A DNA stretch of 40,825 bases from Bacteroidota bacterium (GTDB taxonomy: Bacteria; Chlamydiota; Chlamydiia; Chlamydiales; FEN-1388). Below are positions 16,423-25,099 of the stretch, in pieces; position 1 is the stretch's first letter; every line of letters starts with the position of its first letter. The notes under the pieces were generated by a model that did not search any database, was not told the DNA's origin, and was given only the letters and a program-made list of their open reading frames with translations. The translations under genes and the position numbers were made by a program. Location of the stretch: assembly GCA_013285825.1 (NCBI GenBank), contig JABDGV010000001.1, forward strand, positions 126,417-167,241, read 5' to 3'.

Positions 16423-17672
16423 AGTTTTTCAATCTCCTGGACAGTCTCTTCACGTATATCTTCGGATGGGCCCTTAAATCTCGATCCGATTTCAATACCA
16501 ATCGCATAGAGGTAAAATATAAAGACAGCAATTAATACTGGTTTTGAACTAATTCTTGGGAATCCTGCATCACCCCGTCGTAATAAATAGCGCCCGACCC
16601 AAATCATAAGAACCGGAATGAGTCCGTTTAATATAGTATCTCCAAAACCGCCTGAAAGGTCTAGAGCCTCCAAAAAGATTCTCTCAAATCCAATTGAAAA
16701 TACTATGCAGGGAATCAATATCATGAGACAGGTTTTAAAATTGCCCCATCTGTTCTTTTTAATTGAAAGGCCATCTTGAAGAAAGTCAAACAGCCCCAAA
16801 CCCATACCAAAAAATGAGGTCACAAGCGCAAAGAAGGCAAAAATGGTTGCCGATACCCCAACAAAGATGGAGCCTGTCATTTTCCCTAAAGAATAGGTCG
16901 CAGGCTGTCCCAATCTATGCGCCTCTTGAAGCCCATATGGCCCATCAAGGGGCACGCTTCCAAAAACAACTGTCTGCCAAATGATGAATACAATAAGCGC
17001 TATAAAGGTACCAGCAACTACTGAAATAAACAGCGATCGTTTGTTGTGGTCCAAATAGGGATGAAGGCTTGGAACCATCGTCTGGAAGCTAAATGCAGTA
17101 AGAAGAAGCGGTAACGCATAGTGTCCATAGCTCCACTCGCTTCGATAAAGCAAATCTACCTGGATTCCGCTCGTCCCAAAAATAATCAGGGCAACATAGG
17201 CGAGAATCATGACGGTAAATAATATTCCATTAAGCTTACCTAAGATCTCATGGCGCACGGCAAGCGCCGGACCAAAAATAAGTACGAAAAGCAAGCAGCC
17301 AAATTCTTTCGCAATGGGTATACCCAATAGCGATATGGCCTGTGCTATTAGGTGGCCGCCAGCGGCTGTATAGGCGATGACTGAAGCATACGAGACAAAG
17401 GGAAAAAGCACCCAGCACACTTTTTGAGCCCAAGGGCCTAAAAGTTCTCCTGAAAGAGTTATTACATGAGCATCTTTTTTCTTAACCCAAAAACCAGCTT
17501 CAAGAAAATAGAGAGCCGTTATTGTCATTGCAGCCCAGGCTACGCACATAAAAGCAATGCTTGGCAAATATCCTGCCTGCGAGCAGGCAACAGGAAGTGC
17601 AAGCATTCCTCCGCCAATACAGGTTCCTGCAACAAGAATCGCGGCTGATAGAGTCCTTGGATGTAACGACAT
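16419..17672 (-). CDS. tyrP: Aromatic/hydroxy amino acid permease (HAAAP family, TyrP-like)
   Basis: This 417-residue membrane protein has about 11 helices. The N-terminus AAILVAGTCIGGGMLALPV is the glycine-rich substrate-site helix of the HAAAP family (TyrP, Mtr, TnaB), and FLEAGFWVK and PFVSYASVIAYTAAGGHLI agree. It should import tyrosine or tryptophan by proton symport. Chlamydiae depend on host amino acids and carry TyrP homologues. It is the first gene of the transporter-DUF2760-Hsp70 unit. The exact substrate is inferred only from family; the symbol is by similarity. Confidence 0.87.
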   Translation of the reverse strand: MSLHPRTLSAAILVAGTCIGGGMLALPVACSQAGYLPSIAFMCVAWAAMTITALYFLEAGFWVKKKDAHVITLSGELLGPWAQKVCWVLFPFVSYASVIAYTAAGGHLIAQAISLLGIPIAKEFGCLLFVLIFGPALAVRHEILGKLNGILFTVMILAYVALIIFGTSGIQVDLLYRSEWSYGHYALPLLLTAFSFQTMVPSLHPYLDHNKRSLFISVVAGTFIALIVFIIWQTVVFGSVPLDGPYGLQEAHRLGQPATYSLGKMTGSIFVGVSATIFAFFALVTSFFGMGLGLFDFLQDGLSIKKNRWGNFKTCLMILIPCIVFSIGFERIFLEALDLSGGFGDTILNGLIPVLMIWVGRYLLRRGDAGFPRISSKPVLIAVFIFYLYAIGIEIGSRFKGPSEDIREETVQEIEKL

Positions 17673-17707
17673 ATAACCTGAATATAAAATGAAAATGTGT
17701 GCAAATT

Positions 17708-18511
17708 TTAAAGGATTTCATCTTTAAGTTGAGCCAAAAATTTCGAAATGAACAGATCCTTATTATCTGCAAGGAGTTCATCCACTATATATTCATTTTC
17801 AAGCTTTCTGTTTTTAGCAAAAGGATCAAGAGAATGAAAAAAACTCTTTTGATGACCATCCGTGATAACTCGTAAGATTCTATGCGCGCCCGCTTCATCT
17901 GCAGCAAGCTTTTCTACAAATTCCTGCAGAAATTCTGTTCGAAGTGCTGCAAGAGCTCGTCCCTTTTTCGTTTGAAAGAGATCTTTCAACTTGAACAGTT
18001 TGATAAAGAAGTGATCGATGGTATAGAGCTCGTCATTAAGTGGACGTTTTTTGCCGAAGAGATCAGTTGGGTGATAGGGCGTTCGTTTTAATTTTCCACC
18101 TGTGTAGAGGCAGCGCAAAATTCCCAAAGCACCGAGCGCTTCAATTCGATCAGCATCTTGTACAATTTTTGCCTCGACTGTTTGAGGCTCAACTTTTGCA
18201 GAAAAGCTATGAGCATGGATAGCGTGGAAAACCGGTTTTAGTTTTTCTGTAGGAAAGCCCATCGCGGTCAAGATTTTTTCAGCCGCTTGCGCTGCAAGAA
18301 GGGAGGAGAGATGGCGCTCGGGATGGTTCTTTGGCAAGCTCACAAGATCATGAAAATAGGCTGCAGCTATAAGCACTTCAACGTCAGCCCCCTCTTCTGC
18401 AATCTTCAAGCCTGTTTTATAGACTCTTCGAAAGTGGGCAAGGTCGTGCGCGGCATCAGTTTTGTGGCCATGGAGAGTAAGATAGTTTTCAAACTCTCTT
18501 TCCCACTTCAT
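17708..18511 (-). CDS. HD-domain phosphohydrolase (YedJ-like)
   Basis: This 267-residue protein has an HD-superfamily arrangement: His in AHDLAHFRRVYKTG (about 22-26), His54-Asp55 in AAAYFHDLVSLPKN, and Asp119 in AKIVQDADRIEALG. The ADRIEALGALGILR block is typical of the uncharacterised YedJ group. The C-terminal 70 residues are helical and may be specific. Its start overlaps the end of mazG by 4 nt, pairing two nucleotide-type hydrolases. The substrate is unknown. The downstream transporter starts 35 nt after its stop. Confidence 0.85.
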   Translation of the reverse strand: MKWEREFENYLTLHGHKTDAAHDLAHFRRVYKTGLKIAEEGADVEVLIAAAYFHDLVSLPKNHPERHLSSLLAAQAAEKILTAMGFPTEKLKPVFHAIHAHSFSAKVEPQTVEAKIVQDADRIEALGALGILRCLYTGGKLKRTPYHPTDLFGKKRPLNDELYTIDHFFIKLFKLKDLFQTKKGRALAALRTEFLQEFVEKLAADEAGAHRILRVITDGHQKSFFHSLDPFAKNRKLENEYIVDELLADNKDLFISKFLAQLKDEIL

Positions 18512-19110
18512 TTCGAAAGTCCCTTTTCAAGATTCTGACATGCGTGGCGAAGAGCACTTTCAGCGTGGAACCCTTTCTTCTTTGCCGAGGCTACGATATC
18601 AAGAAGAACATGACCCAGTTCCTCCTCATTATCAAATTCAGGCAAAGCTTTTGAGCTTCGTTCTTTCTTCTCTAGAGATACGAGCTTTTCCGCACGAGCT
18701 AATGCTGGCATCTCTTTCGGCACAAGGGAAGTTGTCTTCTTCTCACTCTCCTTGATCTTATCCCACTGCCGCAAAACCTCATCAGAAGAGATTTGGTTAT
18801 TCTCTTTTTCAAAAATATGGGGATGTCTTCGGATGAGCTTTTCATTGATTTTTTGTAGAGGAGCTTCCCAGGGAAAAAAGCCCTGTTTTTCAGCCAGCTT
18901 TGCTAAAAATACACAATTTAAGAAAAGGTCACCTAGCTCTTCGCAAAGCTCTTCACCCTTCTCCTCGTTGATGGCGTCAATTACCTCGTACGCCTCTTCG
19001 ATCAAATACTTGCGCAAGCTCATCAAAGTCTGCTCTTGATCCCAAGGACAGCCGTTGGGACCTAAAAGACGATCCATAATTGCTGCGAGCTCATTGAACC
19101 TGTCCGACAT
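18508..19110 (-). CDS. mazG: MazG nucleoside triphosphate pyrophosphohydrolase
   Basis: The N-terminal domain is a clear MazG: LLGPNGCPWDQEQTLMSL, then YLIEEAYEVIDAI (EExxE) and EELCEELGDLFLNCVF (ExxD) that bind magnesium. MazG removes pyrophosphate from NTPs and dNTPs, cleaning up non-canonical nucleotides and affecting stress alarmones. At 200 residues it is shorter than E. coli MazG (263). The second repeat is reduced to a tail (EEELGHVLLDIVASAKKKGF) that keeps the helix but not a full metal site. It reads divergently from the 819-residue protein, with 65 nt between them. Confidence 0.93.
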   Translation of the reverse strand: MSDRFNELAAIMDRLLGPNGCPWDQEQTLMSLRKYLIEEAYEVIDAINEEKGEELCEELGDLFLNCVFLAKLAEKQGFFPWEAPLQKINEKLIRRHPHIFEKENNQISSDEVLRQWDKIKESEKKTTSLVPKEMPALARAEKLVSLEKKERSSKALPEFDNEEELGHVLLDIVASAKKKGFHAESALRHACQNLEKGLSK

Positions 19111-19175
19111 AGACTCACTCAGATTTAAAAATATGTTTACTGTTAAAATAAATTAATGGAACAACCTAGAGTACT

Positions 19176-21635
19176 ATGACATCGACGCTCGTATCCGACA
19201 AGAGCGAATGCCCTCTTCTTCGCTGGGCGGTTGCCTACGGCGACACAGTGGAAAAACGCTCATCTGCTGATACGAAAGCTTCCAACATTATGATTCGCTC
19301 CTTCTCTCAAGAGACTGCTCTCTTCGAAGTTACAGGAAAACAAAGCGTTATCGGTAAATTTTTCTCTAAAATTGGACATTTTATCGTTAATTTATTCCGA
19401 GGGACGCATGACTGGGATCTTCAATTCCAGATTAAAAGATATGGAGAAGAGGCTCAAAAGCAGATCAGCGAATCAGAGATAACCTCTTTCCTTGAAAAAA
19501 ACCCGAAGCTATCTCCTGCAAAACTCCTCCAAAACCTCCATGAATTGAATAGTTATGTCGGCACAATCGCAAACAAAGTAAAAAAGCTCGATCCCGAAAC
19601 AAAAAAAGCGGTTGAAATTGACGCTCTCTTCAAATCAAAGACTGAAGAGCTCTTAAAACAGCAATTGTTAAAGCAAGTTGATGAAGAGGTATCAAAAAAA
19701 ATTGACACTTCTCTCACTTTTGCGGCTGACGGAAAAATCATAGTCAGCTCTGGAGAGCTACAAGAGATCAAAAAACAAGCGATCTGTGATAAAGGCATAA
19801 CAAACCCATCTTTAATTGATGCTTTAGCTCTCAATAAAAGCCCCCTCAATTCCGTTTCGGAAAAATTGATCTTACAAAATGTGGAAAAACAGCTGACCAA
19901 CGCTTGGAGGACAAAAGAAACTCCCACAGATCTTGCTGCAAAACTGTGGAATTCAATCGATGACAACTTTGTAACATCTGAAGAGCTTAAAACAAAATTT
20001 TTCGGCCTTATCGAAGTGAGTGCTCAAAAATTCATTCAGGAAGAAGTTAAAAAAACTGACTTTAAGAACCTCTCTATTTCCATTAAAACCCCACTGAAAG
20101 GTGAAAAAGCCGATCCTACACTAGAAATTGTGTATGAATCAAAAGGCGAAAAGAAAACCCTCAACAACTTCATCAAGGAACTCAGCAAAAAAATTACTGG
20201 TCCAAAAGCTGAAGGGGATAAAGGCATAGAGGCTCTGATTACCAAAGCCATCCAAGAAAAAACCAAAGGCAGCCTTGATCGAATCGTAGGAAATCTTAGA
20301 GAAGAACTTCACTCTTTTTATTATACCCAATCTGTTCCACACATCGAAATCAAAAAGGATCAAATTCCTTCTATTGTTAGTGAATATGTTCCGGAACAAG
20401 AATATGGGGTATTGTTTCAAGGTCATTACGAAGAGGTACCCTACCCTTTAGGCATAGATCAGGATTGTACATTTTCCGGAAAAACCATCACCGATCAAAC
20501 TAAAGATGCAGCTCTAAAGATCAAAAATTTTCGAGACAATCACTTAACTTGTGTGCGAGCGATAAGTACCTTTATATTAAGTCAAGGAGCCATATTTCTC
20601 AATTCAGAGGACCAGCAAGGGGTTGTCGACAATATTAACACAATCTACACCTTGCGAAACGAACAGTATTTTTCTGTAAATAAAGAAGTTACTGACGCTG
20701 CCCGCTGTATAGATGCTCTTGCTGGAATTAAAAACTATGTCAAAGAAATATCTCTTGGAATCTTTAATCACACTGGCACAATAACACAGGAGAGATCAGG
20801 ACCTCTCATAATCTTACTTAATGAACAGAAAAAAGCGTGTGAAAAGATACTGGAAGGGACTACGAACAAACTAGTCATAAAACATGCAACGGAAGCTAAA
20901 GAGCTGTGCGAGCAGGTAGTAAAAAATCTTAGTAAAAGAACCGAAAAAAAAGATATGCCAGCCGACGGGGCTGTCAACATTCACTACCACGGAAATGTAA
21001 AAGTTGTAAACAGAGGGGCAGGAAATGTTAACCTGGGCGTTGTCTACGGTGATATAATCAATTCAGGATATGTTATAGGTGCTGAAAAGGCTCAAGAAGG
21101 CTTCTTAGACTCAACATCAGCCTCTTCAATACTACAAAGTGTTTTTGGACAAACGGTTCAGGGTGCTGTCTCTGGTTTTATATTCGGCGGCATCCCAACT
21201 ATGGTCACTATGGGAGTCTTTGCTGCAACTCGAGCATTGGTCCAGCCTCTAACTGAATATGCTGTAAAAAAAGCAGGCGTTTCTGGCGAGGCGGCAAAAT
21301 GGATTGGATTGATGACAGCCACAGCGATGTCTACGTACACTTCGGCCTATGTAACCACTTACCTCTCCGGCAAAAAAATTGAAGAAGTTGCTTCTCCAAC
21401 CAAAGATACAAAAGAAGGCACAACTCCCCCACCAGTGCCCACTACACTAGAAAAAGTATCCAGCTTTGTATCAAAAATAGATGTCCTTGGCCAAATGAAA
21501 AAGAACCTTGGAGAAGGTTTAACTTTTTGGCAAGGCTTCAATGTTATAGGCCAAATCACCTCTCCGATCATCACAACAACACCAACTGCGGATATCTCAA
21601 AAATAAAAGAGTACGTATTTAACAAAGTGGGTTGA
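19176..21635 (+). CDS. Large putative secreted/membrane protein, effector or translocator candidate
   Basis: I do not recognise this 819-residue, lysine-rich protein. It has a short amphipathic hydrophobic stretch at about 59-75 (VIGKFFSKIGHFIVNLF), a long helical and coiled middle, and a beta-like glycine/asparagine segment (HGNVKVVNRGAGNVNLGVVY). It then has a Gly/Ala-rich hydrophobic region at about 655-735 that could form two to three membrane helices, and a Thr/Pro linker with a final helical tail. There is no Sec signal peptide. This layout resembles type III secreted membrane-inserting proteins of chlamydiae. The next gene, 11 nt downstream on the same strand, has a similar plan. Secretion is an inference. 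Confidence 0.72.
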   Translation: MTSTLVSDKSECPLLRWAVAYGDTVEKRSSADTKASNIMIRSFSQETALFEVTGKQSVIGKFFSKIGHFIVNLFRGTHDWDLQFQIKRYGEEAQKQISESEITSFLEKNPKLSPAKLLQNLHELNSYVGTIANKVKKLDPETKKAVEIDALFKSKTEELLKQQLLKQVDEEVSKKIDTSLTFAADGKIIVSSGELQEIKKQAICDKGITNPSLIDALALNKSPLNSVSEKLILQNVEKQLTNAWRTKETPTDLAAKLWNSIDDNFVTSEELKTKFFGLIEVSAQKFIQEEVKKTDFKNLSISIKTPLKGEKADPTLEIVYESKGEKKTLNNFIKELSKKITGPKAEGDKGIEALITKAIQEKTKGSLDRIVGNLREELHSFYYTQSVPHIEIKKDQIPSIVSEYVPEQEYGVLFQGHYEEVPYPLGIDQDCTFSGKTITDQTKDAALKIKNFRDNHLTCVRAISTFILSQGAIFLNSEDQQGVVDNINTIYTLRNEQYFSVNKEVTDAARCIDALAGIKNYVKEISLGIFNHTGTITQERSGPLIILLNEQKKACEKILEGTTNKLVIKHATEAKELCEQVVKNLSKRTEKKDMPADGAVNIHYHGNVKVVNRGAGNVNLGVVYGDIINSGYVIGAEKAQEGFLDSTSASSILQSVFGQTVQGAVSGFIFGGIPTMVTMGVFAATRALVQPLTEYAVKKAGVSGEAAKWIGLMTATAMSTYTSAYVTTYLSGKKIEEVASPTKDTKEGTTPPPVPTTLEKVSSFVSKIDVLGQMKKNLGEGLTFWQGFNVIGQITSPIITTTPTADISKIKEYVFNKVG

Positions 21636-21646
21636 GAAGATAAGCT

Positions 21647-22582
21647 ATGCAAATTACACCTGATTACAGCACTTTCTTAAATCGTGATGGAAGTGTTGCT
21701 AAAAGCTCGCCTAAAGATCTCAATGAGCTAACAACTCGTATTCAAACACTGAAACAGGTAACGACTGAGCTTTGTCAGGGGTTAGAAAGTATCAATGACT
21801 CAAGCAAAGTCCAAGGGGTTTTAAAGAAATATAACTTCCCATCAGCAGCTATGACAAACCCCTCCTCCTTTATTAAGCAAGCAGTCTGCCAATGCATTGA
21901 AGAAGAAGCTAATCTCACTAAGAATAAAACAACTATCGAATACAATCAAAAGAGTGAGCGAGACTTAAAAGAGATCTATAGCAAAACAACTGATCTCGAT
22001 TCGCATATTTCACAATTAGATAAAGAGCGCACAGAAATTCTCACAAAGCTTAAAAATACAAAAGAAGGAACTACAAAACCCTCCTCGGAAGAGCTACTAG
22101 AACTAAGAAACCAACTCATCAAAACAACAACATCTCTAGAGCAAAATAAAATCGGTTTAGAAGCAGTACAAAATAAAGATATTATACTAACTGAAAAGCC
22201 CAGAAAAGATCATGGAGGCAAAGTCCACACTTTCTCCGACAAAACAACAACATCACCAAACAAAGTAAAAAAACAGACCAAAACAACCGCGAAATCTTCA
22301 TTGAAACAATTCGGAAAGAAAATAGCATCAAAGGTATTAATACCAGCAGTTGGAGTATTTACCTTTGCTGCGGGATCAGGCTTAAAAGATACAGCAATTC
22401 AAGCACTCGAAGGTTTTACCCCAGGACTTATATCTGCTGCTACATCAACTATTGTCCTCGTAGGTTTGGCATATACCCTATTTTCCGCAAAATCTAAGAT
22501 AGATTCATCCATCGAGAAAGAAGATGCTATGATGCAAGAGAATATTCAAGATACAATGGATGAAGAAAATAAGGTTGAGTAA
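21647..22582 (+). CDS. Putative secreted coiled-coil membrane protein paired with the upstream gene
   Basis: This 311-residue protein has no known family. Residues about 90-175 form a coiled coil (SERDLKEIYSKTTDLDSHIS onwards). A Thr/Lys-rich linker precedes a two-lobed hydrophobic domain at about 229-283: SKVLIPAVGVFTFAAGSGL, then ISAATSTIVLVGLAYTLF. The tail is acidic (MDEENKVE). A bilobed hydrophobic domain without a signal peptide is characteristic of chlamydial Inc-type and translocator proteins. It follows the 819-residue gene by 11 nt, so the two are probably one transcript. Inference only; no homology claimed. Confidence 0.7.
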   Translation: MQITPDYSTFLNRDGSVAKSSPKDLNELTTRIQTLKQVTTELCQGLESINDSSKVQGVLKKYNFPSAAMTNPSSFIKQAVCQCIEEEANLTKNKTTIEYNQKSERDLKEIYSKTTDLDSHISQLDKERTEILTKLKNTKEGTTKPSSEELLELRNQLIKTTTSLEQNKIGLEAVQNKDIILTEKPRKDHGGKVHTFSDKTTTSPNKVKKQTKTTAKSSLKQFGKKIASKVLIPAVGVFTFAAGSGLKDTAIQALEGFTPGLISAATSTIVLVGLAYTLFSAKSKIDSSIEKEDAMMQENIQDTMDEENKVE

Positions 22583-22588
22583 TACATA

Positions 22589-23071
22589 ATGCGTCGTCAA
22601 CACACAGCTACACTTTATGTCGTATATGAAGATCGAATCCTTCTTCACTTCCACAAAAAATTTAATAAGTGGCTTCCTGCGGGAGGCCATGTCGAAGAAA
22701 ATGAAATGCCCCACGAAGCTGCTCTTCGAGAGGCTTTTGAAGAGACCGGGCTTACATGCCAGATCATTGAACAAGAGAACATCAAGGTTCATGAAAAAAA
22801 TGCGGTATCCATCCCAAGGCCCTACCTCACCCTTTTAGAAAATATCCCAACTATAGGCAAAGATCCCGCGCATCAGCACATCGATTTTATCTATGTGGGC
22901 ACAACCGATAACCCTCAAACGAATGGAGTAGAGGAGTGCCGCTGGTTTTCAATCGATGACATCAACAGACTAGTTGACGAAGTTGAGGTGTTTCGGGATA
23001 TAAAGCAGGTAGCAAAACAAATTTTAGTATGGCAAAAGCTCTCTTCATCGCAGCAACTGGTCAGCACGTAG
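22589..23071 (+). CDS. NUDIX hydrolase
   Basis: This 160-residue protein has a complete Nudix box, GGHVEENEMPHEAALREA followed by FEETGL (residues 32-55), with the catalytic REAFEE glutamates. The family cleaves nucleoside diphosphates linked to another group. Sequence outside the box (RRQHTATLYVVYEDRILLHF) suggests the MutT/NUDIX group of about 150 residues; the substrate cannot be read. Its last 43 nt overlap the start of the next gene in another frame. Confidence 0.92.
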   Translation: MRRQHTATLYVVYEDRILLHFHKKFNKWLPAGGHVEENEMPHEAALREAFEETGLTCQIIEQENIKVHEKNAVSIPRPYLTLLENIPTIGKDPAHQHIDFIYVGTTDNPQTNGVEECRWFSIDDINRLVDEVEVFRDIKQVAKQILVWQKLSSSQQLVST

Positions 23072-24114
23072 GTAAAACAACCGTATCGCTTGGGCTATTT
23101 TCTGCCCTCAAAAAGCGATTTGAACGGGTTGCCTTCGTAAAACCTGTAGGTCAGCAGCATGTTGTTTTAGAAGGCAAAACTGTCGACAAAGACGTCGTTC
23201 TTTTCAGAGACTGCTTCACCCTCCACGATGATCCCGACCTCATGAGCCCTGTGGTCTGCACCCGAGGCTTTACTAAACAGGTTCTCGATGGCAAAATCTC
23301 CATCCCAAAGCTTCTCAACACTATCGTCGAAGCGATAAAAAAGCTTGAAAGCGACTATGACTGCATCCTTATTGAGGGTACGGGACATATGGGCGTCGGC
23401 TCCATCTTTGGCCTCAGCAATGCCCATGTGGCACAGCTGCTCGGCATCAACCCGATCATCATCACTGAGGGCGGCCTTGGCTCCTCATTTGATGAGCTCA
23501 ACCTCAACCAAAGCCTGCTTAAAACTCTTGGAAGAAAGCTTGGAGGGGTTATTCTAAATAAGGTGTTAGATGATAAGCGGGAGATGATCCTCCACTACTT
23601 CCCGAAAGCTCTTGCCGTTTTGGATACGCCTATGTTTGGAGCTATCCCCTTTCTCCCGATTTTGTCCACACCGACGTTGAGAGATTTTGAGCTTCTCTTT
23701 GAGACCAAGCTCTTAACTGGCCACTCCAAGGCTATGAACCATATTGATGCTTTTAGCTTAGCAGCAGGCTCTATAGAATCATTTAAAGATGAAATTCGGC
23801 CAAATGAACTGGTCATCACCCCCTCTTGCAGGGAAGATATTATCGAAGAAGTTGCCAAAAATCCTAAAATCCAAAGTTTAGGAATGATCCTTACAGGATC
23901 CGCTCCGCCATCAGAACAAGCTATCAATTGGCTTAAAAAAAGCGATGTGCCCGTTCTCTGGGTTCCAGGCTGTGCTTATGATGTCATGAAGTCAATGAAT
24001 GCGCTCATCACCAAAATTCGAGCTGAAGATCACCTGAAAGTTGAGAGCTGTATTCATCTCGTCGAACAGCATCTTGATGTTGATGCCATAATCAATTCAG
24101 CGACTGATTTATAG
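23029..24114 (+). CDS. BioD-like P-loop / DRTGG-domain protein (Pta N-terminal type)
   Basis: This is 361 residues. The N-terminal half is a dethiobiotin-synthetase-like ATPase: FIAATGQHVGKTTVSLGL with P-loop residues 11-18, and DYDCILIEGTGHMGVGS. The C-terminal half (about 220-340) resembles the DRTGG domain. The BioD-DRTGG combination is known from the N-terminus of long phosphotransacetylases and as stand-alone proteins, where it is thought to be regulatory. The catalytic Pta domain is absent. It starts inside the NUDIX gene (43-nt overlap), and its 3' end overlaps the convergent heptosyltransferase gene by 23 nt. It is not a biotin biosynthesis enzyme by context. Confidence 0.83.
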   Translation: MAKALFIAATGQHVGKTTVSLGLFSALKKRFERVAFVKPVGQQHVVLEGKTVDKDVVLFRDCFTLHDDPDLMSPVVCTRGFTKQVLDGKISIPKLLNTIVEAIKKLESDYDCILIEGTGHMGVGSIFGLSNAHVAQLLGINPIIITEGGLGSSFDELNLNQSLLKTLGRKLGGVILNKVLDDKREMILHYFPKALAVLDTPMFGAIPFLPILSTPTLRDFELLFETKLLTGHSKAMNHIDAFSLAAGSIESFKDEIRPNELVITPSCREDIIEEVAKNPKIQSLGMILTGSAPPSEQAINWLKKSDVPVLWVPGCAYDVMKSMNALITKIRAEDHLKVESCIHLVEQHLDVDAIINSATDL

Positions 24115-25099
24115 ACTCTAAGATGGTTTCTGGAGAAACATCACGAATGCAAGCGCCCGTCGGACAGGTTCTTAAAATAGGACAGCGGCGGTCGAACACC
24201 TTCCCATATGGGCATGAGCCTTGAAAGACTGCCCTGTTGTCATTTGGCGGAAAATAGACCTGAGAAAGAGAAGGGCCAAAGAGGGCAAAGGTCTTTGTGC
24301 CTACACTATCGGCCAAATGGATAGGAAGAGAATCCATTCCAATCATCAATTCAGCATGCGACATAATGTGCTGCAGAGCAGGAAGGGATGGCAAAATAAG
24401 ATGTCGGTCATTGGGAAATGCATCTTGTACCAGACGAGCTTCCACACCTCCCCCAGTTACAAAGAGAAAGTTTGGATGATTTTTAAGACTCTTCAAAACT
24501 TCTACAAGTTTTTCAAACGGATAGACCTTGTTTTGCCACTTAGAACCAGGACAGATCATCCAGAAGGGCTCATGTACTTGTGATTGGACAAATTGCTCTT
24601 CATCAGGATTCAGTCGAAGAAAGTGCGATTTAGGAACGAAGTTTGAATCATCGTCAAACGCTCTTTGAACAAGTTTGAGATTGCGTTCACGGGCAGAAAC
24701 AATGCCTTGAGTGGAAATCTTCTGCGTATAGGCAAAGGATGCTCCAAACTCAGCACACTCAGACGACTGCCAGCCTATTTTTTTCTTTCCTCGCGAGGCC
24801 AATACGCAAAGAGCCGATTTGAGATTTCCTTGAAGGTCAAACACATAGTCATATTTTTCTTTTCGAAGCTCATTCCAGGCAGTGCCCAATCTTGAAAAAC
24901 CCAAACTTTTGCGGATAGCTTTAGTATCGATGGCTATTGCTCTGGAGACAAGTGGATGGCGCTCAACAAGCGCTTTATTTGAAAGCTCGACAACCCAATC
25001 AATTTCAGCATCGGGAAAGCGGTTTTTAAGGTACTCTAAAACGCCCCACGCCTGCACAATATCGCCCAATGCAGATAGTTTGGTAATTAAGATCCTCAT
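24092..25099 (-). CDS. waaC: Glycosyltransferase family 9, heptosyltransferase I-like
   Basis: This is 335 residues. The start MRILITKLSALGDIVQAWGV and DAEIDWVVE are close to WaaC/RfaC, which adds the first heptose to Kdo in lipopolysaccharide. The C-terminal donor-site motif MIGMDSLPIHLADSVGTKTFALFGP is also present. Several cysteines near the end (RRCPILRTCPTGAC) are unusual. Chlamydiaceae have a heptose-free Kdo core, so this gene points to a non-Chlamydiaceae lineage. It is the last gene of the pheS-rluA-waaC run, overlaps rluA by 4 nt and ends convergently with the DRTGG gene. Assignment to heptosyltransferase I rather than II rests on the N-terminal pattern. Confidence 0.82.
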   Translation of the reverse strand: MRILITKLSALGDIVQAWGVLEYLKNRFPDAEIDWVVELSNKALVERHPLVSRAIAIDTKAIRKSLGFSRLGTAWNELRKEKYDYVFDLQGNLKSALCVLASRGKKKIGWQSSECAEFGASFAYTQKISTQGIVSARERNLKLVQRAFDDDSNFVPKSHFLRLNPDEEQFVQSQVHEPFWMICPGSKWQNKVYPFEKLVEVLKSLKNHPNFLFVTGGGVEARLVQDAFPNDRHLILPSLPALQHIMSHAELMIGMDSLPIHLADSVGTKTFALFGPSLSQVYFPPNDNRAVFQGSCPYGKVFDRRCPILRTCPTGACIRDVSPETILESINQSLN

